Shown: positions 12,181 to 26,191 of the stretch, one piece after another | Layout: each line of letters begins with the position of its first letter | How positions within the stretch are numbered: the stretch's first letter is position 1 | NCBI RefSeq assembly: GCF_000150275.1 | Contig: NW_002060951.1 | Span: 700,328-764,327 of the forward strand | Direction of reading: 5' to 3' | Source of the DNA: Trichoplax adhaerens | Taxonomy: Eukaryota > Placozoa > Uniplacotomia > Trichoplacea > Trichoplacidae | Length of the DNA: 64,000 nucleotides | Notes under the pieces: model-generated | What the model was told of the DNA's origin: nothing | Seen by the model: the letters and a program-made list of their open reading frames with translations, nothing else | The model's database searches: none | Position numbers and translations under genes: made by a program

Positions 12181-15100
12181 ATTTAATTACAAAGTGAATT
12201 TGAATTTTAGCGTTATAGTTCGGGTCAAAATTGCCTCTCCCTATGCGGTAATTTATAACTTTATTCCCCTTATCGATTAATGGCCTTTAATTTTAGCTTT
12301 GCTGTTATTAAAACGTTGTTTGTAAATATTTTCAGCAGTCGTAGCTTTATTCAATTTTATTGCAAGAGTTCTTGTAAAGAATCGAATCCTTTTACGAGTA
12401 GTCAATAATACGTTTTAGAGATAGTAATTCTCAACTTACTCTAAAAAAGTAACGCCAAGCCTGATATAAATTCAATCTTGAATCAATCAAAATTTCATTG
12501 TCTGATTTGCTCCAGTTGTCCGTAGCTGTGTGTAATTCTTAATAAAATATTATTCGGAATTTAATGAATGGTATAAAATGAACTATTCTAGTCATTTCAC
12601 GAATTAACCTCTTCGCGATCATTTTAAATAGTGCTTTCTATTCCTCAGTCTATCATTATAAATACTTCTATTATTGCCGATGAGATGATTGAAAAATGAA
12701 ATTCTATGTTCTCATTTCCTATTGTTATCCTTTTAACTTAGATGTCGATTGTACCTGTTTGTACTCAATATCGTTAGTTTTTACAGGGGCAGTAATATAT
12801 TTGGAGGATTATTCGTATAAAATAAGTCAAATTATGAATTGTCTATTACATAGTAGGCGGTAAATAAGTAATAATAATTAGCATCAAGAGGGGTCCAGAT
12901 TGAATGTAATGCAAAATCAATTGCTTTTTACTTTCTTTGTCTGTGAATTTTGAATGGCTTTTACAAATTTGGACATCTCGTATGACAGACGTAGGTATGC
13001 AGTTTTCGCCAGAATTAACGTCTACAAACACTGTTTTGGTCTCCAAATAAGTAGATCTGGTTAGTAATTAAGGTCAAATCTTTAAGGCCTTAAAGTAAAA
13101 ATGAAAAATGGTGATCTATAAGTGGATCTGATCTAGGAGAAGAGAAAATTTTTTAAATTTTCTGAAAGGAGAAACATTTCCTGTTATTTCTAGACCATTT
13201 CACATTGCAAAAGCAGTGCAATTAAGATAACATAATTTTAGGCAAGGAAATATCTTACTGAAGGCCTAATATCGATTTTAAAGGTTAAGAAAACTATCGT
13301 ACTTTCTACTAATTTTAATATCCTTACATCATTTTTAAAAATTTACTTTTAGTACCGATAAGCTGAAAATATTAAGTAGTCACTCAATTACAACGTCTTT
13401 TCAGCAATACTTATTAACACAGCGATTACGATTAATACTAAGCCATGCTAAGGAAGATTAAGTAATTAATCCATGGTCGATTTCAACCTAAAATGTTTAG
13501 TGTACAGTACACTATATTATAAGTGTAACCTGTAAAAGATTACATGTGTTTGTTGGTATAAAGTTGATGCTATCAGAAATTTACTGCCTTGATCTATCTT
13601 CGAAAACTGTAATATACGAATCAAATTCGATTAATACCAAGTAATCACGGAATACCGATTAAATACCAATCATGCTTCTAATGTTTCATTCTTACATTCG
13701 GCCTTCTCTTTACACATATGATTATAGTAGCTTTGATGTATTCATATCTAATTTTTTATTAAACCACTCCTTTTATTATTATAGTAATTAGTGTAGTCAT
13801 ACTTTTTGAAAAAGCGGCTAAGAACATATGCCGGTCATGACCATTAAAAGTGACTCTTGGCATATAGACTAGCCAATCACGCTTTATCCTATTCTATTTA
13901 TTTTATATTCATATTGCTCGAACTGATTTATTCTCGATGACAAAGGATTAAAGTCTCAAATTCAACTATAGTTCTTGACCATATTTCAATAGCTTTCAAC
14001 CAATAAATAACACTTATACAATGGTAAAGATATTTAAGTTTGCTTTATCTTTGAATTATGCGCAATTAAGTTTCTTTCTCTCGACGTCAAGTTATCACTG
14101 CGTAATCCAACAATTCTTGCAATAGATGATTCCATTCTATCTTTCAATTAGACTAATTCCAGAGTCTATTATTTCTGTCATCCAAATTCATTTTCTGGCT
14201 TTTGATGCTCGGAAGTCGATCTTGGTCTATTAGCCAAAAATCAAGTTAGGTTAGGCAGAAATGTGTAATCTTGTAGACTATTAAGATAACTCATATTTAC
14301 TAGTTGTCGATGTTAGATAACTTCGTCACAATCTAATACAATCGAGTTTAACTTGTTGTAGTTATGACCATCCTTAAAATGAAATATAATCCAAAGTGAA
14401 GTAAATAATTATACTACTCGTGCTTAAGAAAAAGTAATCCAATAGTAAAGATACAGCTAATAAAACTAATTGACAACTCTAACTAATCCTAACTCTAGCT
14501 CTTCTAGAGTTGACATCTGAGGTAAAGAATATAAATTTTTGGATTAATTAAAAAAGGGCTTTAAAAGTTTTTCAAAATATTTATAAAGTAAATCTACAGT
14601 ATAATGATCAAGTCTCTTTTATTTTCTCCTACCGCTGAAGTGAAAAAAGAATCACCGAAATTCTTCACTTGTTAGCATTAATTCAGCCATAACTACGAGA
14701 GTCTTAGCAATAAATTAAAATTTTATTGCCTCTCTTCTTTTCAATATGATACAAGCTGTGTTATTTCCAATTTTTGACACATATGAGCAACTTGATTAAC
14801 AATTTCTTACCACAAGGAGTTCAAATTGTTATTTTTGAAACTTTTTTTGTTATTTACATTTTTCCTCTTGTTCAATGGACGACTACTAAGCGCTAGACTA
14901 CTTGGTACCTAGCAAATGACTTGACGTCATACTAATGATGATGGCGTATTTAGAAGCGAAAGCCAATTTTTAAAATATCTGCCGTGCTGCCACAAGCAAT
15001 GTCAGGAATTTTAATAACATCCCCTTTGCATAATTTATCCTTTAATGACGCAAAATTGCTACGTTGAACGAAACAGGTTGATTACAGGTTCTGTCATTTT

Positions 15101-15616
15101 TTAAAGTTGCCATAGATGACATTTGATATAAAAGACATGATACAAATTGGAGATGGGAGGTGCGTCCTCTTTCTATAGGCTTATTCGAAAGTGTAATTGA
15201 CTGACGAACTCACGAGAATCCTAATTGTGAAAAATCATCTTCAATCAATATTGAAATTGGATATAATCAGATCCATTTCGGAAGATCCAAGGTGAATAAC
15301 CATACTTGGATACTTATTCCACAGTTTAATTAAAATACAATAATTAAATTATTGTCTGTTTTCGGATGGAAACATAGATTAATAAAAATTTAGTGCGGCA
15401 TAGGATATCATTAATCGCAGGAGTACGTATGGCTAAATGTTGAACAGCGTAGCTTTAATAGATAGAAAAATAACATGGCATCCAATTTCTATATGATTTA
15501 TGATAGCATCGACATCATCACTTTGATAATTACGCGTATAATAGATCTGCCCTGATATATCATTTGTAAAACCAACAATGACAGCGCTTAGAGTCAAGCT
15601 AATCTGTCCAAAACTA
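12181..15616. other. Intergenic, no gene recognised
   Basis: AT-rich DNA running up to the assembly gap. A 66-codon frame on - at 12846-13046 and other short frames show no recognisable domain. I saw no RNA gene. Confidence 0.5.
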
Positions 15617-15666
15617 NNNNNNNNNNNNNNNNNNNNNNNNNNNNNNNNNNNNNNNNNNNNNNNNNN
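15617..15666. other. Assembly gap (50 N)
   Basis: A run of 50 undetermined bases. The round length suggests a placeholder of unknown true size. An open frame on - (15433-15708) runs through it only because N cannot encode a stop; on its right-hand coordinates (15433-15616) it reads about 60 residues without a stop but with no domain I recognise. Confidence 0.98.
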
Positions 15667-16944
15667 AAATTGTTGATTAGACTCTTTTTCAATGATTGAT
15701 ATCATCATTTATTAAGATCGACCTATGAATAGTATAAATTAGTCAACATTCGAGTATATAGAGATTAAAACATTCGATTCATCGCTGTATTAGATATAAA
15801 ATCACTAGATTTAGTTTAATCGTGATTTGGTCCTTTATTTGCTATGATATTTAGTAGTATCATCTAATATTACATCACATATGTAAATAAGGCTGTTGTT
15901 TACAGTTATTTCATTAAATTGTCTCCATCAGTATCCGTAGTAAAGGTATCGTACCTTATAGAGAGTCAAGCAGTAATCAATTCCTACGATGAATAATAAT
16001 CAAAATAATGGCCACAAATACACAAATCTTGTCACGAGACATGACTAACCTGATATATGAAGAAGAAGCCATGGTCATTTTAATATTCTTATCGCCAATA
16101 ACATTTAAGGAGAGTTATCGTTCAATTTGATGGGGTCTAGAGTATTATGATTTATTCAGTATGATGTCAACGATTTGGCTTTCATGCTGTCTACTAGCAA
16201 TCAACGACAGTGTTTTATCCGAATAGTGCATGATTGTTATTATTTGCACTTTATGCTAGGGTTTGAACAAAAACACGCTATCAATAATTTTAGAATAGAT
16301 TGTATAATTAGCCGCCTTAGAGCTATTTAACGTCGCGTTGAAATGAATGGTTTGTGATGCTATTAATTATTTTATAAATGAAACGGCTTACATCATTTTT
16401 GGATAAAAAATGCCAGTAATAATTCTATTCTATACTGCTTCCTATTATCAATTTACATTATCACAATTTAGTCTAAATTATGATAATCTGCAATTTCCCT
16501 AGTCCACTGCAGACCCTGAATTGGCAAATGGTATCCTTATATGCAGAAGTGTTACCCGTAATACTAACTGAAATGATTAAGACGCTGCCACACTAACATT
16601 GTCTAAATATTTTATCATGTTATTATTTACGTTTTGGATTGATAAAATATATATCCTATTAGTAAATCATACCAGTACACCCTACTATAGTTGAAATAAT
16701 TAGTCACTGCTGTAATTTACGCCATTGGCATTCATATTAAATCTGTTACCTTGTCACACACCACTAGTGACAAAGTAGTCTACACACGCCAATCCTTGCG
16801 TAGAACGCCACTTACTAACTTAAAGAGGCGAGATTAGCTATATCACCAAATAATTCAGTTCCAACAACCGAATACTATGGTATAATTATAGCGTCACAGA
16901 TGATGTAGACGAGATAGTCAGAGATTTACTATCATTTATTACTG

Positions 16945-17075
16945 AAGGAATCTTGGCACCCAAGATTATAGTCTTTACAATTAAATATCAATTGAAAAAC
17001 TAGTTGACTATCTAACCGACTAACGAACTAAAAAAGGAATCTTCAGGCACCAGCCTTTTATAGTCTCGTCAGAAA
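16945..17075 (+). repeat. Imperfect direct repeat, about 90-bp period
   Basis: AAGGAATCTT followed by a GGCACC block, a short spacer and TATAGTCT occurs at 16945 and again at 17035. The second copy carries small insertions. It is a minor local duplication without an evident function. Confidence 0.45.
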
Positions 17076-17904
17076 CTCCTGGTAACATACCTACAAATAT
17101 ATAGCCATCAATATGAAAGTTAAATAATTCATTTGAGTGCTATCAAGCCGGCCAAAATAGCTATCTATGAGTCATTTTAAACCTTCATAACCAATAATAT
17201 CGTTTCATCAAAATAGCAAGCATTAGGAAAGAAAAGGGGTATATAGGTATTATTTTAAACCTTTGTCGTAATGATAAACGATGCAAAAAATAGCAACAGT
17301 GTCACTCTACACCCAATTATCGATTCTACGTAATGTTTACCTCTATCTATAGCTATTAACGAGAATTACCATGTGTAGAATTGTACATGATTTAAATGCA
17401 ATACAGCGATAACTAGATCTGCTATATCGACAATATCATTTGATCGACCTTACTATTAACTTATACTGTGTGTATGACACAGTAAATATTTTATATAAGA
17501 GCCCATTCCAGCAAAGATATTGCGTCAAATTCTCATTAAAATTATAACTAAATTTTGAAGATAAAATATGAGGATACTTTTATTGATTTAAAAAGAAGCA
17601 ACAATTTAATTAAAGTGACGACGTGAACCTTGAATTACGAAATCGCGTAAACACCTTATGGCAAACTCAATAGCAAACAATTTGGCCATTAGTATTGCCA
17701 CTGTAATGATAGGCCAACAATAATGCGTTAGATTCGTTCATTTGTTGGACTTGTATAACTACTATGGCTATTTAGAGCATAATAAAGGACTATTAGTGAA
17801 AGTTAAAGTAAATTCAGCTCAACTTGTATCATTATATTATGCCCATGCATCAATATACCGTCACTATTGTATGAAATTGTATCTACGGAAATTTGAATTA
17901 TTAC

Positions 17905-17929
17905 TATATATATATATATATATATATAC
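17905..17929 (+). repeat. (AT)n microsatellite
   Basis: An uninterrupted TA dinucleotide run of about 25 bases. It is likely to be length-variable between individuals and encodes the YIYIYIY run in a spurious open frame. Confidence 0.9.
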
Positions 17930-20900
17930 ATGTAATAGAATAGAAAATAATAAATTAAATGGTGGAAGTGCCACGGGTGTTACATTGCTTACTAGAACCA
18001 CTGGCAATGGTAAAAACACTAAAATTGACGCCACTTAATAATTTGCTATTGATTTAGCAATTGAATACTTTTAATCGAATGTAGACAGCATAAACAAGGT
18101 TGTTTCATGTAAATAAATCAAAGATCATTTAGTTTGACGCTCTTTCGAGCATAGTGTGTGTATATGCTTACTTTATTGTAAATAGCTACGACGCCATACA
18201 TTCAAGCTTTTCATCTACAAAATCAATTTTAATTATGACGACAGCAATGTGAGTACCGAAAAAATTTACTACATTTTGTTATTACCGGTTCTTAAAACTG
18301 ATGATGATCCAGTATCTACTCTTGGCATAACCAAAATAAGAAAACTAACTACAGAAACTTGTTAGGAATTCTTCATTAAAATACTTGATAGAATCAGCTA
18401 TAAAATATCTCAAGATTTCAGACTAATTTTTAATAGAAATCAAATAATAATTATGTTGTCATTGTGCAATCATTAAGAAAGTCAGGACAGGAATAAAATT
18501 TTTGTCTTAGATAGCTTTAAACATTACTGTTAAAATATCAATAGGGCTGTTAAAGTACGCTGGAAGTCTAACCAAGTAACTACCAGACCATGCAATTAAA
18601 AATATACAAATAGCTTATGCAAAAGTATTTAGCCAATTTAGCTCAAAAACAATTTTATTACTTAACTTCTAATCTCAGCAGTTGCTAATTCTAAATTAGC
18701 ATTATTCTTGCCCTAGCCTCTATCAAATTATACCACACCTATTCAGCTAGTAGAAATTATCTATAAGGAATTTCTTAAGCATACGTCGTATAGTGCTTTA
18801 TTTTACATTAAAAGTACACCCTCAAACACATTACAGGTGTAATCAGCTGAAATCACTACACCAATTCAATTTTACAGTTTTACCAACAACAATTTCAATT
18901 CGGTACTGGTACTTCCAATCACAAATTCAAGCCCTTTTATAGTAATTATGCTCAAGTGTATCAGTTTAGCTACTATTTTGAAAGTTCTTGAAGGGCTTGA
19001 GATTATTCATACAGTTCCGAACTTCCAATGTTGCATGTTCTATATACTTGTAAAGCATATCTGTTATTATATTTTTACCTCAACGACAGTAAATCAAATT
19101 AGCTATGATAGGATTTCATTAAGATATAAAAACATGTGTTTTGCTAGTCTTTGTAAAATATTCCACGAATAGATTTGATATTACTCTTATTTATCTATGA
19201 TTAGACATTGATTAACAGGATTTGAAATACTCCTTTCGATTCAAATTTGGTCAATCATATTACATATGCCATACGTACTGATCCACTTGATAAAAGATGA
19301 GTCTGTCTATGAATTTCACGATAGGAAAGAATTACTAGGAAAGATAATTTCAGTTTATCTTTCTACCCTTTATTCTGTATGGATTTTATTCTAAAAAGAC
19401 TTAATTATAGGATGATACCATAATATACGGGTACTCCTGCATTTACCAAAGAAGGATAATACCTGAGACTGCCAATTCATAGGTATACTAGGCAACATCA
19501 ATATGAATAAGTGTTCGTGCTGTGCCTATTTATTGGCAGAAAATGTGTAGTAAATATCCTAAATTAGTATACAAAAGGGCTATTACCAAATCTTCGATCC
19601 TATGATTCTTATCAATTTGTAAATATGTACTATTGTATATCGTTTGGTATAGATTCTATAGTTTAATAGATAATTTAGATTAATTCAATCAGCCAAAACT
19701 TAATCAAAATAATATAAGCGGACGAATAAGTTGTTTATTAAACTTTTTCTTCCCCTGTCTTTCCTATTAAACTGTGAATATTGCCGAATACTGTGTAATT
19801 TTGAATAATTTCAATAGGATATGACGTACTATAAACCACAGTAATTAATCAGATAAATTGTTATCTGAATGTTATTGGTAAAGGTGCAATTATCGAATTT
19901 TTGATGTTAGATTACATTTCTTACACTAGCTGAATTACTATACAAGTCACATAGGCTAACTATTAGGATAATTTCACACAAAATATTACAAATCCAATAT
20001 TTTATTAGACTAATGACAGTATTCACGGGTAATGGGCTTAAAAACTAAATTCTATCATCTCCGTATACTAGCTACGGCTTAAAATAAAGTAGACTAATTA
20101 AATCAGACTTACTATGATCAAAGTACTACAGCTATGCCGCGCTAGTTATTTAAATGTTAACCCTGAGCAACTTGTTAACTGTAGGTAGCGTGCCTTACTT
20201 GTTCGATGTGGTCTAGATATCTGAATAAGTAATGTAGGCTAATTCAATCTGATTCATCCTCGTTTTTAAAATTAGAGAAACTTCCTTTGTAGATACCTTA
20301 ATGTTCAATATTATTTAAACAAGAATCCCATTATTTATAGATGATTGCAAAATGATATCATAGTTTTTGTTGTCTTTTAGTACCAACTTCTGGTACAATC
20401 AGGGATGTATTTTAATTCTGGCGAAGATAGTAGCTGTAAATGGTATTCAACAGAGACTATTTGAAAAGTCAAAAGCTGCTGTAAAATGATATAAAAGTTG
20501 CTAGTATTTAGTAGCAGCCTGAATGGAGATGAATTTCAACTCAAATACTAGAATAGCTGAATAGGAATTTTCGCATTTATCTTCTATAACTTTCAAAACT
20601 TATTATTGCATCAGCTATATGCTTTATATCAATGATAACTGAAGCATCTTCTAATTGTCTGTATATGCATACAATAAATAATGATAGTATCCAATACAAT
20701 ATCAGTCTTTCTCTTCTTAACTGTCTGTACTGACAGATAAACAGAAATTCTATCCTACTATTATTAGTCTATGTGTCTTCTACCAAAGTCCTTTATCCAT
20801 TTATTTTTAGCGCGGAGCGAAGGCTTTTCATAGTTATCAATAAAAGACACAAAAATATTTTTATTTTCTACCCTTCATCAAATATTGAAGTATCTGTCAA

Positions 20901-22344
20901 ATAAAGTGAATTAGAAAAAATTTATCCTAGTTACCGAAATGTATATCCTTACTTAGTGAATATTAAAATAATAAATTCATTTTAGTAACCATCAACTACG
21001 TATGTATTTGACGCAGTTGCCAGGCAAATAGACGATATCGTGTTGCAATAATATTGCTGCAGCCAAAAGATCACTTTGGATACAATTCTTGGTGATATGA
21101 CCTCCTAAGGTGAGAAGAATATACTGTATGATTGATATTCAACTTTGAAAATCAATATTCCTATTCTCTTTAATTAAATCGATATAAATGGTCAAAAAGA
21201 ATACAGCAGCAAGAACGATAGAATGTATAAACATATAGACATTATCATGACATCAGAGAGAGAGCTAATAATCCATTAAAATGTGCAACTGTTATTATAA
21301 TATTTGAATGAATTGCGAGATTTTCATTGAATATCGTAGTTGATCTAAAACATGGATCACTAAAGTGCTTTGTTGGAGTCAATATATTTCATTAAAGTTT
21401 TAAGGACTGCACCTGTCTGAAAATAAAAAATTTTAATTGTTCCCAAAGGTAAATACTGTACTTTACTGTATCAGAATTACATCTTTGATAAATGTTACAC
21501 CGATGCTATTTTTCTTTACCAATGTAGTAGATTCAAATATTGATTAAGCATTCGTCTATGAAAGCAGAACGTCAACGGTATTTCCTGCGTATAGTTATAT
21601 CGTTACGATATTGTATAGCAGCAACAATATCCTTCTTTCTTCAAATCGCTAAAATAAATAGGCATTTATCCAATAACTATTGATGTTATTGTTATTGTTG
21701 CTATTAATAAATACAAACCTATGTAACGTTGCCTTACTCCATCAGAACTTATTTACCATCTAGATAATTAGCGTTTAATTAACATAAAATATTAAATACA
21801 CTTCAACAGAATTACCTGTCTTTAAATTGGTCTAATCAGTAAGCATATCCAAAATATTAAAATAAGTTTCACCCTTAAGTTGAACATAATGGTATGTCGT
21901 AAATTATTTCTACGGCCTAGGGTTGACTAATCGTGTAGTAAAAATATTACTTACTAGTATTATGCTGATAGTACCTAGTAACATATATTAGTGAATACAT
22001 TTCTCGTCGCTCCTTTGCTTTTATTTTAGTATTATCTTTAAAATATGTCATAATTTATTTATAAGGGATCGTCTTAATTCATGTATTATAGATAAGGTGA
22101 TTACCAATAAATTGCTTCCATTGCTGGAGATAAGTTGCTAATTGATTCCATTCGTTTATTTGACCTCTTCTTGCCGTATTGGCACCGATTATATTACCAA
22201 TGATCTTCTGGACCAGACAAATTTCTCGTCAATCAACGCCCAATTTTCTACAATCGACCGCGGCTCAATCCATCTCTTTCATTCTTCTTGGCTTTCTCCA
22301 AAATTTCTTCGGCAAAGACATCTTGTTCAGTTATCAATATAATT

Positions 22345-23793
22345 ATGGCCGATGTATTCAATGATTCAATTGCTACATCATCCAATCTTCAATGGTTTAT
22401 CAATACTTCCACAATTATACCGAGCGAAATTTATACCAGAATTGGACCAAATCAGCCAATTAATCCTAATCCTAATGTTAATGTCAAACCTTCCAATAGT
22501 AATGATGGCATACCATCAGATACGTTGTTACTAATCATACTCAGCTCTATTTTAGCTGTTACTAATATTGTAACAAACATTTTAACATTAGCCTTAATCT
22601 TAACACGACGACATCTTCGAACTGTGGCTAATACTATCATTGCTAGCATGTTCGTCTGTCATTTATTTTATTCCTTTTTCTATACTATTCCTTATGTTGT
22701 TTTTAAAAGCCTTGAAATGACCGGTCGCCCCAGACTCAGCCATGCCAGCAATATTTACTGTCAAATGCTTATCTTTGTCCTTCCTAATGTCTTCTCTGTA
22801 AATATGAATTTTCATATTTGCGCTATCGCTATGGAACGGTTTATAAGCATTTCGGCACCATTTTGGTACCAAGATGTTATCTTAAACTGGAAAAGTATCG
22901 TATTTGTCACTGCTGGGCTTATATGGTTATTATCACTTTTGATTGGGTTCTATCCCTATCTTGATGGTCTCTATATCTGGCAACCACACGCTTGTGTTCC
23001 AGGTGTAGATCCTGCAACAGCTCGATATTTAATTCCGTGGAATATCTTTATTACAGTATTTCGATCTGCTCTTCCTCTTGTATTTATATGCATATTTTAT
23101 TGGAGAATCTATCGTATTGCTAAGCGAAAAACGATTGAATTAGTAAATCCTCATCCAAATAGCCCAAGGCAAACTGGTAGTGCGTATAAGGCTGCCAAAG
23201 TGATTGCAGTCATTATTGGTGTTTTTATTGTTTGTAAATTACCAAGGGATATAACTAATTTAATTCGTACATTTGATCATAGCATTGGAAGACAGGAGAT
23301 CTTACAAAGATTGCGATATTGGTGTGAATTTGTTGGCATTAACCTTAGTTCGTCAATTAATCCTTTATTGTATACCTACTTGAATAATTCATTCAGAAAG
23401 GAGCTGAAATTATTAATTCGACGCTACAAAATCAGAAGAGATAGATCCTATTTGTCAACGAAAGAAAAACCAACTCAAGCAAGACGTAGAATACGCTCCA
23501 GCAAGAAAGCTGAGTCTGTGCTCTTAAAGAAACAAAATAAAGCCAGTAATTATGAAATTGCCACTGGCAGTTATCAAAATGGAAGCTTAAAAACGACGGA
23601 TATTATCGTCAACCGAACCAGCACTACTTTTAGATTGGAAAAATCACAATCATCTACCAATAAATTTTCAACTCAGGAAAAGATTTATGCTCAATATGAC
23701 CTATTTCTTAATAATAATCATCCTCTAGATCATCATACAAGTGATGACTATTTCGGTTTAGAGAACAACTATCATTGTGAAACCGTAGTCTAA
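22345..23793 (+). CDS. Rhodopsin-like (class A) GPCR, orphan, paralog of the 2927-4405 receptor
   Basis: The frame is open from 22288, but I start it at the ATG at 22345 (MADVF...), which matches the N-terminus of the paralog; this gives 482 aa. Without introns it encodes seven helices at about 61-87, 95-120, 139-162, 184-208, 231-256, 284-307 and 325-345. Sequons lie at N6 and N20. C139 and C217 fit the TM3-ECL2 disulfide. The DRY position reads E-R-F (164-166), so the arginine is kept, unlike in the paralog. TM6 has CKLP (297-300) and TM7 has NPLLY (339-343). His replaces the usual TM2 Asp. The basic region after TM7 (RRYKIRRDRSYL) and the final ETVV are shared with the paralog, while the rest of the tail has diverged. 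Ligand and G protein are unknown. Confidence 0.9.
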   Translation: MADVFNDSIATSSNLQWFINTSTIIPSEIYTRIGPNQPINPNPNVNVKPSNSNDGIPSDTLLLIILSSILAVTNIVTNILTLALILTRRHLRTVANTIIASMFVCHLFYSFFYTIPYVVFKSLEMTGRPRLSHASNIYCQMLIFVLPNVFSVNMNFHICAIAMERFISISAPFWYQDVILNWKSIVFVTAGLIWLLSLLIGFYPYLDGLYIWQPHACVPGVDPATARYLIPWNIFITVFRSALPLVFICIFYWRIYRIAKRKTIELVNPHPNSPRQTGSAYKAAKVIAVIIGVFIVCKLPRDITNLIRTFDHSIGRQEILQRLRYWCEFVGINLSSSINPLLYTYLNNSFRKELKLLIRRYKIRRDRSYLSTKEKPTQARRRIRSSKKAESVLLKKQNKASNYEIATGSYQNGSLKTTDIIVNRTSTTFRLEKSQSSTNKFSTQEKIYAQYDLFLNNNHPLDHHTSDDYFGLENNYHCETVV

Positions 23794-26191
23794 TTTCCAA
23801 CATATACGTATGCCCTTCCATTTTTCCTTCATCTGGATCTAAATTAATATTTAATTACAGGCAGCTTCTAATGATCACTTTAGCACATTATTAGTTCAAT
23901 CTCAATGGCAAGCTATAACGATATTTTATTAATAAAAGTAAATGAAGACACTTGATGGGCTTATAAAATTTTAATTTTCATCCGGCCTGCTCTTATTAAT
24001 AAATTTCCTTATCTTAATTAGCTTATACTTATTTCCTGATGTACTATACAATGTGATCGTCAAGGTGTTATTATCTCCATATAATCTTTCGAATCTTTTA
24101 AATTTATAAATGTATTTACAAATTATTAGAAAGCGAATTAACTTGCTATGTGATCACCAATTTGTAATATTCGAACAAGTTTTTAATCACTAACGCAAGT
24201 GACCGAAGCTATCTTTACATTGTATAATAATGCAGAAAGCAAAATTGAAACATATCGATTGGTAAACAAGCTCTCGTATGTCAAATTCTTTTATTTATAT
24301 CTTATTAACGAACTTATTTATTGCTTAAATTTAACGATTACTTCAGCCATTGGAATTATTATAACAATACTAGGTAGAAATTATTTTAACTTAAATTCTT
24401 TCTCGACTACTATGTACATTTCAAGAGGACAGGGTAGTTGTATAAAGTGATTGTAACTTTCGCATTTTTCTGATAAAATCCATTAATATAGTTTTAATTC
24501 TGGTCGGACCCAGGATACTTGCATTGCACCCTATGTTTCTATACTTTTTAAATTTCGCAATCCTACAATTTACTCATTTATCATACTACTTGATTGATAA
24601 GTTGCTATTGTCACTGAATAGATCGAAATAAGTCATTTAAATGTTTTGGCTATTATATGAAAAACATAGCTGGCAATGTAATCCAATTTGTAACCGTCAG
24701 TTAATATGCATTTATGATAACATTTCCCATCATTGTCGATAATAATTATTGCTATAGACTTGGATAGACTAGGCAATACTATAAAAGAGACGTTATTGCA
24801 ACAAATCATAATAGTCGTTTAATTAAGTTATACATACGTTCAGATCATTCGGCTAGATGTAATCAAATACAACGGACAACCTCGAAGAATTTCTGATAGA
24901 TACATATCTCATGCATTTCAGTTTTATCCTATTCGTTCAATATATAACATTAATGGCCGCTAAATAGATTTTTGATTTAATGCTATAAATTTTTTGGACG
25001 CATCTGATAGTGAATAATTATAATCAAGACAATAACAATTTCTATGTTATTGTTGGAATAGGTAAGAGTGACGTAATGGTTACAGTCTACTTACAAGTAG
25101 TAATTAATTAGCTGATTACAGGATCCGCTAGCATTAATATTGTTATTACTCTCAAATGATGTTAGATGGTTTACGCTATAGGGCTTGCTGGTGTATTTAG
25201 CCAAATAGTATTCGTGATGTAGAGAAATACATAAAGATTTTTGGGATAATACTCTAGTAGTCTACAACTTTACATAATAGCAAAGGATTGTAGGAAATAG
25301 TGAAGACTGTAGACTTACCAGTGTAAGTGCTTTAAATAACTAAACACAACAAGTTATATTTGAACGTATTACAATAAGACTACAAAAATATCCGTATTTA
25401 AGAATAATATAAAATGATTATATTTTAAGAATATCTATATTAGTTACAGTATAATCTAAAAATACTACAGTATTCCAAGTACGTGATCGCAGTACGCCTA
25501 TCATTACCTACGGTAAAATTCTCGTATACTGTACTGTGAATTTATTCCGCATCGATGATCTGATGCATCGACAATCTTTATTTGCTTACTTTGAGCAATA
25601 GAGGATTCATTAGCTTACTGTAGCCATGATTTGAAAACACCAATACAGCATTAATGATATCATTCCAGCTTTAAACTATGCGGTAAGTAGTTCCCAACTC
25701 AAATATCTACAGTAAATTAAAGACAGTGGCCGCAGTTGTATTATACAAGTAATTTGCCACTTTGCCTTGATATAAATCAGTATTCTAAAGCTAAAATCTA
25801 CAAGTTTGCAAATTGTGTTACAAGTGAAGATTTATTTGCAGTATACAGTATATTGGTTTATCTGGAAATAACAAATTCAGATAACAGACAGAACTTTAAC
25901 TATATATGCTTAAACTATTTACATAAGGTTAAGCTGTCTTTAACATCTAAAACACTTGACTATTAAAAGTCAACGACATAGTAGCGACAACTTCACCATC
26001 GACCTAAAAGATCTGGATAAATGGACAGGGGAAAAAATAGCAGTGATCAGAAACTTGTTAACTTGAGAAGTTACAATGGCATTATAGGTAGATATAATGC
26101 AGTTGTATCAAAAATTCGATATGATAGAAATACATATTTCTAAAATAGCATTAAATATCGTGTTACGTTAGGACTAAATATAAGCACAATA
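23794..26191. other. Intergenic between GPCR and SNRPA1
   Basis: AT-rich DNA holding the 3' end of the receptor gene and of the convergent U2A' gene. Frames at 24199-24450 and 25736-25966 have no recognisable domain. A few short TACTGTAC elements occur near 25527, outliers of the cluster at 29.3-30.6 kb. Confidence 0.5.

Larger units (their letters stand above)
15667..22344. other. Intergenic stretch upstream of the second receptor
   Basis: I recognise no gene here. It contains a short AT microsatellite and a small imperfect direct repeat, listed separately. Frames at 17742-18038 and 18948-19172 have no family resemblance, and the first is lengthened by the microsatellite. The end of this stretch must contain the promoter of the receptor starting at 22345. 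Confidence 0.5.

Noticed and set aside
15433-15708. 91-codon frame on - across the N gap
   Set aside because: It is continuous only because of the N run, and the real residues match no family I recognise.
17742-18038. 98-codon frame
   Set aside because: It is extended by the AT microsatellite (YIYIYIY) and has no domain or plausible splice partners.
22288-22344. N-terminal extension of the second receptor from an upstream in-frame ATG
   Set aside because: The extra 19 residues have no counterpart in the paralog, while the ATG at 22345 aligns with the paralog start. The upstream start cannot be excluded.
24199-24450. 83-codon frame with a hydrophobic segment
   Set aside because: A single weak hydrophobic stretch in AT-rich DNA is expected by chance; no homology or neighbouring exon was seen.
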